A stretch of 5,111 bases of DNA from Bacillota bacterium. Lineage in GTDB: Bacteria; Bacillota; Clostridia; Christensenellales; CALWSW01. This document shows, one piece after another, positions 1 through 5,111 of the stretch (position 1 is the stretch's first letter; every line of letters starts with the position of its first letter). The notes beneath the pieces were generated by a model that was not told the origin of the DNA, did not search any database, and was given only the letters and a program-made list of their open reading frames with translations. A program made the translations under genes and the position numbers. Location of the stretch: assembly GCA_023402915.1 (NCBI GenBank), contig JAEYFO010000310.1, positions 1-5,111 on the forward strand. Direction: 5' to 3'.

Positions 1-480
1 CTTTTCGTTCTGCTCGCAGGCCTTGACGAACGGCAGGATGCCGTCGCTGCCCAGATAGGGATTGACGGTGATGATGTCCGTGGGGAAGCCCTGCGTGCTG
101 TGCTCGCCGATGGCGGCGGAGCCGAGATAGGCCGCGGCATAGGCTTCGGCCGTGGAGCCGATATCGCCGCGCTTGACGTCCGCGATGACCACCATTCCGT
201 TTTCCGAAGCATAGTCCATGGTCTTTTTGAAGCAGGCAAGACCGGCCATGCCGTACATTTCATAAAACGCCACCTGCACCTTGACCGCCGGAACAACGTC
301 CTTGAGGCCGTCGATGAGCGCCTTGTTATACCGGAAGATCGCCTCCGCCGCGTCGCTGAGCCAATCCTCCCCCAGAGCCGCAAAGCCCTCGGGCAGATAT
401 TCAAACCGGGTGTCCAGCCCCATCACCGTGGGGTTTTGCAGGCGGATGACCGCCTCTGTGAGCCTGTCGATCTGATTCAT
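1..480 (-). CDS. pyrF: Orotidine 5'-phosphate decarboxylase, type 2 (partial, C-terminus beyond window)
   Basis: Decarboxylates orotidine 5'-monophosphate to UMP, the last step of de novo pyrimidine synthesis, in the cytoplasm. The 160 visible residues start MNQIDRLTEAV and contain MGLDTR (substrate-contacting Asp23), VKVQVAFYE (Lys67, Glu74) and the catalytic DVKRGDIGSTA, giving the DxKxxD triad Asp101, Lys103, Asp106. The VKxQxAFxE and DIGST forms are those of subfamily 2 (about 270-310 residues in the family), not the short E. coli type, so roughly 110-150 residues are missing past position 1. The start at 480 is supported by AGGAGA at 493-488, with 8 nt between AGGAG and ATG. It follows pyrC after a 92-nt gap with no terminator that I can see, so it should be the next gene of the same operon. 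Confident in the function; nothing can be said of the C-terminus. Confidence 0.95.
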   Translation of the reverse strand, partial: MNQIDRLTEAVIRLQNPTVMGLDTRFEYLPEGFAALGEDWLSDAAEAIFRYNKALIDGLKDVVPAVKVQVAFYEMYGMAGLACFKKTMDYASENGMVVIADVKRGDIGSTAEAYAAAYLGSAAIGEHSTQGFPTDIITVNPYLGSDGILPFVKACEQNEK

Positions 481-572
481 ACCAATTTCTCCTGCGTGGT
501 TCTGTCGCTTGCGGGACTTTGGCGGGGAAAGACCCCTCTCTCCTCCCCCTTTTGCCCCTTTTCCGATTCTGC
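481..572 (-). other. pyrC-pyrF intercistronic spacer with purine-rich tract
   Basis: This 92-nt spacer is the longest gap inside the operon. In the sense strand it begins with a run of purines (about 565-532) with G-runs at 560-557, 550-546 and 536-533 and several GGAG-like sequences, then becomes mixed. A GGGG/CCCC pair (536-533 with 527-524) could close a small hairpin, but no U-run follows, so I do not call a terminator. No start codon follows the SD-like bases at a usable distance, so I see no small gene. The real pyrF ribosome binding site is at its 3' end. Confidence 0.5.
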
Positions 573-1850
573 TCAGCGTTCGCGGCGCGCCGTGATCCGG
601 CCTCCCATGAGGGTATAGAGCACCTTGCCGTGATAGGGCTTGCCGAGGAAGGGGGAATTTTTGCTTCTGGAATGGAGCATCTCAGCGCTGTAGGTCACTT
701 CCGCTTCCGGGTCGGCAATGGTGATGTCCGCCGGTTCGCCCTCGGCGAGCGCGCCGCCCGGAACGCCCAGAATTTCCGCGGGCTTGGCGGAAAGCCGTTC
801 CACCAGCTGCGCGGGCGTGAGCGCCCCCGGCTCGACCAGATTGGTCACGGCCAGCGAAAATGCCGTTTCAAAGCCGACGATGCCGTTGAGCGCCAGATTG
901 AATTCGACGTTCTTTTCGTCGATGTGATGGGGCGCATGGTCGGTGGCCAGCACGTCGATGGTGCCGTCGGCCAGGCCGCGCTTGACCGCTTCCACGTCCT
1001 TTTCCGTGCGCAGCGGCGGGTTCATCTTGGTATTGGTGTCGTAGGAAGCGCACCATTCATCCGTGGCGGAGAAGTAATGCGGGCAGGTCTCGCCCGTGGC
1101 GCGCACGCCCCGCGCCTTGGCCTGACGGAGCAGCTCCACGCCGCCCTCGGTGGAGATGTGGGCGATATGGATGCGGGCGTCATAGGCTTCGGCCAGGATC
1201 AGCTCGCGGGCGATCATGACTTCTTCCGCCGCGCGGCTGATGCCCTTGAGGCCGCAGACCGCGGACCAGTAGCCTTCGTTCATCACGCCCTCGCCCACGA
1301 GAGACAGCTCTTCGCAGTGGGAAATGAGCAGCGCGCCGAAGTTTTTGGCATACTGGAGCGCCAGACGCATGCGGTTCGCGTCCTGCACGGGGCGGCCGTC
1401 GTCGGAGAAGGCCACGGCCCCATGCTCCAGAAGGATACCCATCTCGCTCAGCTCTTCGCCCTTGAGGCCCTTGGTGATGGAGGCGATGGGATAGACGTGG
1501 GCGCTGCCCACTTCCCGGGCGCGCTCGAGGATATAGCGGGTGACGGTCTTGTCGTCGTTGACGGGCCTGGTGTTGGGCATACAGGCCACGCCGGTGAAGC
1601 CGCCATAGGCCGCGGCCAGCGTGCCCGTTTCGATGTCTTCCTTATATTCCTGCCCCGGCTCGCGCAGGTGGCAGTGCATATCGATGAAACCGGGCATGAC
1701 CCAGCAGCCGGCGGCATTGAGGACTTCGTCCGCTTCGGCTTCGATGGAGGTCGCAATTTTGGCGATCACGCCGTCTTCGACCAGCACGTCATACTGCCCG
1801 CTCAGGCCGCGGGGATTGACAAGCGTTCCGTTTTTGATGAGAGTTTTCAT
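573..1850 (-). CDS. pyrC: Dihydroorotase, class I
   Basis: Zinc enzyme of the amidohydrolase superfamily that cyclises N-carbamoyl-L-aspartate to L-dihydroorotate, the third step of UMP synthesis. The 425 residues are full length for class I (Bacillus-type) dihydroorotases. Metal and substrate residues are all present: DMHCHLREPG at 57-66 (His59, His61, Arg63), MPNT at 91-94, FSDDG at 148-152 (Asp151), SHCE at 177-180 (His178), IHIAHIST at 227-234 (His231), NPP at 277-279 and ATDHAPH at 302-308 (Asp304 as catalytic base). Asp151 in place of a carboxylated lysine is typical of class I. The ATG lies in the pyrB stop (ATGA, 1850-1847) and is preceded by GAGGAGG at 1865-1859 within pyrB, 8 nt from the ATG, which argues for translational coupling to pyrB. 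Allantoinase or hydantoinase is less likely because of the pyr operon context and the dihydroorotase-type motifs. Confidence 0.97.
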   Translation of the reverse strand: MKTLIKNGTLVNPRGLSGQYDVLVEDGVIAKIATSIEAEADEVLNAAGCWVMPGFIDMHCHLREPGQEYKEDIETGTLAAAYGGFTGVACMPNTRPVNDDKTVTRYILERAREVGSAHVYPIASITKGLKGEELSEMGILLEHGAVAFSDDGRPVQDANRMRLALQYAKNFGALLISHCEELSLVGEGVMNEGYWSAVCGLKGISRAAEEVMIARELILAEAYDARIHIAHISTEGGVELLRQAKARGVRATGETCPHYFSATDEWCASYDTNTKMNPPLRTEKDVEAVKRGLADGTIDVLATDHAPHHIDEKNVEFNLALNGIVGFETAFSLAVTNLVEPGALTPAQLVERLSAKPAEILGVPGGALAEGEPADITIADPEAEVTYSAEMLHSRSKNSPFLGKPYHGKVLYTLMGGRITARRER

Positions 1851-2773
1851 TTTGCAGACCTCCTCGTGATGAGATAAAGCACCGCCATGCGCACGGCCAC
1901 GCCGCTTTGCACCTGCTCGTCAATGGTGGACTGGCTGCCGTCGCGCACGCTGCTCGTCAGCTCCACGCCGCGGTTGACCGGGCCGGGATGCATGACGATC
2001 GCGTCTTTTTTCGCCAGCTTGAGCACGTCGTCCGTCAGGCCGAAAAAGCGGTTGTACTCCCGCACGGAGGGGAACAGGCCGGCCTTCTGCCGCTCGCGCT
2101 GGATGCGCAGCGCCATGACCACGTCCGCGCCGTTGACGGCTTCGCGCACGTCGTTCGTCACCTTTGCGCCCGCCTTTGCAAATTCTTCGGGCAGCAGCGT
2201 CGTAGGGCCGGCGAACGTCACGTCCGCGCCCATGGTCTGAAGGCCCCAAAGGTTGGAGCGGGCCACGCGGCTGTGGTACACGTCGCCGACGATGGCCACC
2301 TTCAGGCCGGAAATACCGCCGAAATGCTGCTTCATGGTGAACATGTCGAGCAGCGCCTGGGTGGGATGCTCGTTGAGGCCGTCGCCCGCGTTGATGACGG
2401 ACGCATGGACGTTTTCAGCCAGCAGCTTGGGCGCGCCGCCCATGGGATGGCGGATGATGATGACGTCCGTGCCCATCTGGTCGAGGGTGTGACCCGTGTC
2501 GATGAGCGTTTCGCCCTTGGCCACGCTGGAGCTGGACGCGGCGATGTTGGCCGTGGCCGCGCTCATGTATTTGCAGGCCATTTCAAAGGACGTGCGGGTG
2601 CGGGTGCTGTTTTCATAAAAGAGGGTCATGACGGATTTTCCCGCCATGTGCGGCGTTTTTTTGCTCTGAGAGACGACGATCTGCTTCATGGTTTCGGCGT
2701 GAGTCAGAATCTCGTCGATCTCCTGCGCGGACACTCCCTTGAGGCCCAGAATATCCTTTCGCATCAATGCCAT
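1847..2773 (-). CDS. pyrB: Aspartate carbamoyltransferase catalytic chain
   Basis: Condenses carbamoyl phosphate with L-aspartate to give N-carbamoyl-L-aspartate, the committed step of pyrimidine synthesis. The 308 residues match the usual length of the catalytic chain. The carbamoyl-phosphate domain carries ENSTRTRTSFE at 54-64, SSSVAKGET (Ser82 and Lys85, contributed across the trimer interface), RHP at 107-109 and HPTQALLD at 135-142. The aspartate domain carries GDVYHSRVARSN at 162-173 (Arg168), the RIQRER loop at 222-227 and MHPGPVNRGVE at 260-270. These aspartate-binding residues distinguish it from ornithine carbamoyltransferase. The first ATG is chosen over the ATG at codon 4 because AGGAGG at 2787-2782 sits 8 nt before it. 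No pyrI regulatory-chain gene follows, so it probably works as an unregulated trimer as in Bacillus, with control at the RNA level. The stop overlaps the pyrC start by 4 nt. Confidence 0.97.
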   Translation of the reverse strand: MALMRKDILGLKGVSAQEIDEILTHAETMKQIVVSQSKKTPHMAGKSVMTLFYENSTRTRTSFEMACKYMSAATANIAASSSSVAKGETLIDTGHTLDQMGTDVIIIRHPMGGAPKLLAENVHASVINAGDGLNEHPTQALLDMFTMKQHFGGISGLKVAIVGDVYHSRVARSNLWGLQTMGADVTFAGPTTLLPEEFAKAGAKVTNDVREAVNGADVVMALRIQRERQKAGLFPSVREYNRFFGLTDDVLKLAKKDAIVMHPGPVNRGVELTSSVRDGSQSTIDEQVQSGVAVRMAVLYLITRRSAK

Positions 2774-2816
2774 TGGTTCGTCCTCCTAATCACACAAGCT
2801 CAGTAGAAACTATAGG

Positions 2817-2846
2817 AAAGAGTAACCCCCTTCGGGATTACTCTTT
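2817..2846 (-). promoter_or_regulatory. 13-bp intercistronic hairpin overlapping the pyrR stop codon
   Basis: In the sense strand the arm 2846-2834 pairs with 2829-2817 over 13 consecutive base pairs (one U-G, at 2837/2826) around a GAAG loop at 2833-2830 closed by C-G. The pyrR stop TAA (2840-2838) lies inside the 5' arm. The 3' arm ends in CUUU, but the next bases are CCUAUAG rather than a U-run, so it is not a canonical intrinsic terminator. It could be a weak terminator or attenuator, an RNase barrier or a processing site that sets the pyrR to pyrB ratio. The hairpin is seen directly; its role is inference. Confidence 0.6.
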
Positions 2847-3392
2847 TCGTTCAAAAATCTTGACGCAGTCCTCCGCGCCGTCGATGCCGCCGATGCACAC
2901 GCGGATGACCTCGTTATGGGACGTGGGCACGTTTTTCCCCACGAAATCGGGGCGAATGGGCAGCTCCCGGTGGCCGCGGTCGATCAGCTCCGCCAGCTGA
3001 AGGCAGCAGGGGCGGCCCAGATCGACGATGGCGTCCATGGCCGCGCGGGCCGTCCGGCCGGTATAGATCACGTCGTCCACCATGACGATGGTCTTGCCCG
3101 TCACGCCAAAGGGAATGTCGGTTTTGCGGATGACGGGATGCTGGGACAATTCGGAAAGATCGTCGCGATACATGGTGATGTCGATCATGCCCATGGGCAC
3201 GCGCACACCCTCGACCGCTTCGATATTCCGGGCAATGCGTTCGGCCAGCGGCACGCCCCGGCGGTGAATGCCGATGAGCGCCACGGACTCCATGTCGCGG
3301 TTGCGCTCGATGATCTCATGGGCAATGCGCAAAAGCGCCCTGTCCACGGCGCGCCTGTCCATGATCGTCGCTTTTTCCCGCAGCAGCTCCAT
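2838..3392 (-). CDS. pyrR: PyrR bifunctional pyr operon attenuation regulator / uracil phosphoribosyltransferase
   Basis: RNA-binding regulator that, with bound UMP, stabilises an anti-antiterminator in the pyr leader and causes early termination. It belongs to the phosphoribosyltransferase fold, and many members also make UMP from uracil and PRPP. The 184 residues match the family length. Visible signatures are [15 protein letters not shown] (13-27), [14 protein letters not shown] (41-54), [10 protein letters not shown] (71-80), the PRPP loop [16 protein letters not shown] (103-118) and [17 protein letters not shown] near the C-terminus. I start at the ATG at 3392 because AGGAGG (3406-3401) lies 8 nt upstream and homology to Bacillus PyrR begins at about codon 8. 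The frame stays open upstream to a GTG at 3467, but that codon directly follows the terminator U-run and the extra 25 residues have no family support. First gene after the attenuator, and its probable autoregulator. Confidence 0.96.
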   Translation of the reverse strand: MELLREKATIMDRRAVDRALLRIAHEIIERNRDMESVALIGIHRRGVPLAERIARNIEAVEGVRVPMGMIDITMYRDDLSELSQHPVIRKTDIPFGVTGKTIVMVDDVIYTGRTARAAMDAIVDLGRPCCLQLAELIDRGHRELPIRPDFVGKNVPTSHNEVIRVCIGGIDGAEDCVKIFERKE

Positions 3393-3467
3393 TGCCTCTG
3401 CCTCCTGTTTAAGTTGCTCTTGCGCCCGTGCGCTTTTTTTCGTGTGCCTTTTTAGAAAAAGCTCCAC
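3393..3467 (-). other. Post-terminator leader and pyrR ribosome binding site
   Basis: The segment between the attenuator terminator and pyrR carries A-rich and U-rich tracts, a small GCGC/GCGC hairpin (3433-3430 with 3425-3422) and then AGGAGG at 3406-3401. The ribosome binding site lies 8 nt before the ATG at 3392 and decides the pyrR start. The small hairpin may help keep this site clear of upstream pairing, but that is only a guess. Confidence 0.7.
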
Positions 3468-3500
3468 AAAAAAACGCCCTCCGCCGGAGAGCGGAAGGCG
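3468..3500 (-). terminator. Intrinsic (Rho-independent) attenuator terminator of the pyr operon
   Basis: The sense strand shows a 10-bp GC-rich stem, CGCCUUCCGC (3500-3491) with GCGGAGGGCG (3484-3475), containing one U-G pair and a 6-nt loop UCUCCG. Seven U follow at once (3474-3468). It lies about 138-171 nt after the predicted transcription start and ends 75 nt before the pyrR ATG, so transcripts stopped here encode nothing. Its 5' arm can also pair with 3604-3597 in the competing antiterminator, which makes it a conditional terminator. Confidence 0.92.
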
Positions 3501-3604
3501 ATGCAGACGTTTATTTTCGCGCTGAAAACCCAGCCCACCGGCAAAGCGTGACCCTGCCCCGTGAGCCCATTTTTCCGCGCAGCGAAAAGACGCATTCCTT
3601 TCCG
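3492..3604 (-). promoter_or_regulatory. Antiterminator fold of the pyr leader
   Basis: Bases 3604-3591 can pair with 3505-3492: 3604-3600 with 3496-3492 (CGGAA/UUCCG), bulged A3599, 3598-3597 with 3498-3497 (GG/CC), a small internal loop, then 3595-3591 with 3505-3501 (AUGCG/UGCAU with one G-U). A further UUUUCGC/GCGAAAA helix (3588-3582 with 3520-3514) can stack inside. The fold consumes nine bases of the terminator 5' arm and also the 3' side of the PyrR stem-loop, so it excludes both. This is the read-through state expected when UMP is low. The pairing is read from the sequence by hand; energies were not computed. Confidence 0.75.
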
Positions 3605-3630
3605 GTCTCTCTGTACCGGATTAAAGGTGC
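3592..3630 (-). promoter_or_regulatory. PyrR-binding anti-antiterminator stem-loop
   Basis: The upper stem UCCGGU (3620-3615) pairs with ACCGGA (3606-3601) and presents the loop ACAGAGAG (3614-3607), which contains CAGAGA. A UAA bulge (3623-3621) on the 5' side separates this from a lower stem CCUU/AAGG (3627-3624 with 3600-3597) and, after an AA bulge, GCA/UGC (3630-3628 with 3594-3592). Bacillus PyrR sites are known to have this shape: lower stem, purine-rich asymmetric bulge, upper stem and a terminal hexaloop of type CNGNGA. The loop fits that hexaloop exactly; the flanking consensus (ARUCC...GGYU) is not kept in the usual register. Its 3' side is shared with the antiterminator. Placement directly upstream of the terminator and pyrR makes the role nearly certain. 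Confidence 0.85.
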
Positions 3631-3644
3631 TTGAGTTCCTGAGT

Positions 3645-3673
3645 ATCTTATCATATCCCACCGCAATGCGCAA
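3645..3673 (-). promoter_or_regulatory. Predicted sigma-A promoter of the pyr operon
   Basis: An extended -10, TGA then TAAGAT (3653-3645), lies 17 nt after TTGCGC (3673-3668) as a -35. The -10 hexamer matches the consensus at 4 of 6 positions plus the TG extension, the -35 at 3 of 6. Transcription would start near 3638, eight or so bases before the PyrR stem-loop at 3630, which is the expected arrangement. An overlapping TATGAT (3655-3650) is a better hexamer but has no -35 at a usable spacing. Confidence 0.65.
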
Positions 3674-3715
3674 GCGATTCCCGAAAAAAACGTCCGATTT
3701 TTCACACGGGATCGC
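3674..3715 (-). repeat. Imperfect inverted repeat after the DUF2156 gene, enclosing a T7 run
   Basis: GCGATCCCG (3715-3707) pairs with CGGGAATCGC (3683-3674) with one bulged A. The long loop holds a weak UCCCG/CGGA hairpin followed by seven U (3690-3684). The structure starts 16 nt after the stop of the DUF2156 gene and ends where the pyr -35 begins. It may be that gene's terminator, although the stem in front of the U-run is short; otherwise it could be an operator-like element. Sequence seen, role inferred. Confidence 0.4.
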
Positions 3716-3730
3716 AAAGCGTATTTTCGT

Positions 3731-4624
3731 TCAGCGCGCGATGGAAACCGAATATTTTTTGAGCATCTCGATGGGGCAATAGCGGCTCTTGGCCTGCCGG
3801 AGCCCTTCGTCGCCCATGTCCTCCTCCCGGTTAACGAAGCGGATCGCGTCGCTGTCGTTATGCCGCACGAATTCCATGTTGATGACCGGATAGGCGCCGG
3901 GGAATTCCCGCAGGGCCTTTTCGATGTGGACAAAGAGCGTATCGCCCACCACTTCCCCCACGGAAAGGCCGACGATCTGCCCTGCGGCGCGGATATAGCC
4001 GCCCACCTGGCAGAGGGCAAAATAGTGGTCGAGCACCTTCATGGTCATGCGCCGCTCCTCTTCGGACTGCTCGCTCTTGGCCGCGTCCATCTCCATGAAG
4101 CTGTGGAAAAACGCCCGTACCTCGCCGATGTTCTCGCGGGTGATGGGGTGATATTCGTATTCCCCGAACGTTTTGATGAACTTGTTGATGTGGTTGCGCT
4201 GTGTGTTGTAGCGGCGGCCCTTGAGGGTCATCAGGTCATTTTTGTCGTAAAGATAATCCGCCCAGTCCAGCTTGGTGCGCGCCTGCATGGCGTCGCCGTA
4301 GCGCGTCTGGAGGATAGGCAGGCAGGGCTCGGGCACCGGCTCATAGGCCACGGGCAGCCCCTGTTCTTCGCACCAGCGGTCGATCTGTTCGAGCGCCGCT
4401 TCGATGGAGCCGGGGCCGATGGGCATGGTGAAAGCTGTCGTGCCGTCCTTGAGGATGCTCTTGATGAGAAGCACCTGCTCAAATACGGCGTATTCAGCCT
4501 GAAAATAATCCGCCCACATGCAGGCCGTGCCGTGGGTATAGTCGCAGATCCGATAGTTCTGATGAAGGAAAAACGGGTCGAGGGTCTTGACGCTTTGTTC
4601 GTCGATTGGTTGAAAGGTCAGCAT
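3731..4624 (-). CDS. DUF2156 (LPG_synthase_C, GNAT-fold) protein of unknown substrate
   Basis: A 297-residue soluble protein resembling the catalytic C-terminal domain of phosphatidylglycerol lysyltransferases (MprF-type, PF09924), but without the membrane flippase part. I see no signal peptide or transmembrane segment. Recognisable blocks are CDYTHGTACMWADYF (27-41), DYLYDKNDLMTLKGRRYN then RNHINKF (123-149, the usual basic block), QIVGLSVGEVVGDTLFVHIEKA in the C-terminal half, and FVNREEDMGDEGLRQAK (263-279). Such stand-alone proteins are common in Clostridia; aminoacyl or acyl transfer is plausible from the fold, but the acceptor is unknown. I start at the ATG at 4624 because GGAG (4635-4632) lies 7 nt upstream and the protein begins in the family manner (MLTFQPID). 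The frame is open to 4774, but those 50 extra residues run into the preceding gene and look non-coding. It lies 338 nt from pyrR, with the pyr promoter between, so it is probably not part of the operon. Confidence 0.85.
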   Translation of the reverse strand: MLTFQPIDEQSVKTLDPFFLHQNYRICDYTHGTACMWADYFQAEYAVFEQVLLIKSILKDGTTAFTMPIGPGSIEAALEQIDRWCEEQGLPVAYEPVPEPCLPILQTRYGDAMQARTKLDWADYLYDKNDLMTLKGRRYNTQRNHINKFIKTFGEYEYHPITRENIGEVRAFFHSFMEMDAAKSEQSEEERRMTMKVLDHYFALCQVGGYIRAAGQIVGLSVGEVVGDTLFVHIEKALREFPGAYPVINMEFVRHNDSDAIRFVNREEDMGDEGLRQAKSRYCPIEMLKKYSVSIAR

Positions 4625-4686
4625 ACACAATCTCCATAACTTTTTCTCGTGCCGGCCAACTGCGGATCGCTTCACGCAATTTTGGC

Positions 4687-4728
4687 CTGTTTTGTCGAAA
4701 AACAGAGCAGGATTTTCCGGCAAAATCC
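4687..4728 (-). repeat. Tandem hairpins between the pseudouridine synthase and DUF2156 genes
   Basis: In the sense strand GGAUUUU (4728-4722) pairs perfectly with AAAAUCC (4716-4710) around GCCGG, and four bases later CUGUUUU (4705-4699) pairs perfectly with AAAACAG (4693-4687) around UCGAC. Each stem is 7 bp. The first could serve as a weak terminator for the upstream gene: it begins about 20 nt after that stop, and a five-U run (4702-4698) comes 7 nt after the stem. The spacing is too long for a classic terminator. The rest of the 122-nt gap holds the GGAG ribosome binding site of the next gene; I see no promoter I would defend. Confidence 0.45.
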
Positions 4729-4746
4729 AAGCAGGAACAATGAGAA

Positions 4747-5111
<365 letters not shown>

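Noticed and set aside
519..1877. 452-residue open frame on the plus strand, longer than pyrC opposite it.
   Set aside because: Its codons are in exact antisense register with pyrC, so it stays open simply because pyrC avoids TTA, CTA and TCA codons. pyrC has every catalytic residue and a strong ribosome binding site; the antisense product is rich in His, Gly, Ala and Arg with no recognisable family.
1907..2806. 299-residue plus-strand open frame opposite pyrB.
   Set aside because: It is the same codon-register shadow of pyrB, with no ribosome binding site or family resemblance that I can see. The plus-strand frames at 100-618, 2916-3455 and 3860-4639 are likewise in register with pyrF, pyrR and the DUF2156 gene.
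2774..2837. A second PyrR attenuator between pyrR and pyrB.
   Set aside because: There is a strong hairpin here, but its loop is GAAG rather than CNGNGA, there is no U-run after it, and no alternative antiterminator pairing is visible in the short spacer.
3422..3440. GCGC/GCGC hairpin followed by seven T on the plus strand as an antisense terminator.
   Set aside because: The stem is only 4 bp and no plus-strand gene leads into it. The T-run is the complement of an A-tract in the pyrR leader.
3393..3467. N-terminal extension of PyrR from a GTG at 3467.
   Set aside because: The GTG touches the U-run of the attenuator terminator, no ribosome binding site precedes it, and PyrR homology begins after the ATG at 3392, which has AGGAGG at 8 nt.
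3511..3570. A 19-codon ORF ([19 protein letters not shown]) in the pyr leader as a possible leader peptide.
   Set aside because: It lacks a convincing ribosome binding site (only GCGGAAAA before the ATG) and has no codon bias that would sense pyrimidines. The PyrR-type folds already explain the leader.

Overview
This window looks like ordinary chromosomal housekeeping DNA from a moderately GC-rich Firmicute, most likely a gut-type member of the Clostridia. The assignment rests on the pyrR-pyrB-pyrC-pyrF order, strong AGGAGG ribosome binding sites spaced 8 nt from their starts, Bacillus-type PyrR with an attenuator leader, and a DUF2156 (LPG_synthase_C) protein next door. I cannot name a genus. 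Every gene I accept lies on the minus strand, so transcription runs from right to left.

Layout in reading order. Positions 5111-4747 hold the C-terminal end of an RluA-family pseudouridine synthase, cut by the window edge. A 122-nt gap with two tandem hairpins follows. Positions 4624-3731 encode a 297-residue DUF2156 protein of unknown substrate. Positions 3730-3393 are a regulatory leader: a promoter near 3673-3645, a PyrR-binding stem-loop at 3630-3592, a competing antiterminator (3604-3591 pairing with 3505-3492) and a textbook intrinsic terminator at 3500-3468. Then come pyrR (3392-2838), pyrB (2773-1847), pyrC (1850-573, overlapping pyrB by ATGA) and the first 160 codons of pyrF (480 to beyond position 1).

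The genes form a UMP-repressed de novo pyrimidine operon. PyrR with bound UMP should hold the binding stem-loop closed, leaving the terminator free to form and stopping transcription before pyrR. When pyrimidines are scarce, the antiterminator forms and the polymerase reads on into pyrR, aspartate transcarbamoylase (PyrB), dihydroorotase (PyrC) and OMP decarboxylase (PyrF). Carbamoyl-phosphate synthase, dihydroorotate dehydrogenase and orotate phosphoribosyltransferase are not in view and may lie downstream of pyrF. All catalytic motifs I checked are intact.

I found no mobile element, CRISPR array, tRNA, rRNA or sign of a new multi-gene system. The most rewarding part is the RNA leader, where three mutually exclusive structures can be drawn base by base and the PyrR site carries a CAGAGA loop on an unusually long GC-rich stem. 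A strong hairpin that swallows the pyrR stop codon is the second point of interest. Long open frames on the plus strand are codon-register shadows of the real genes.
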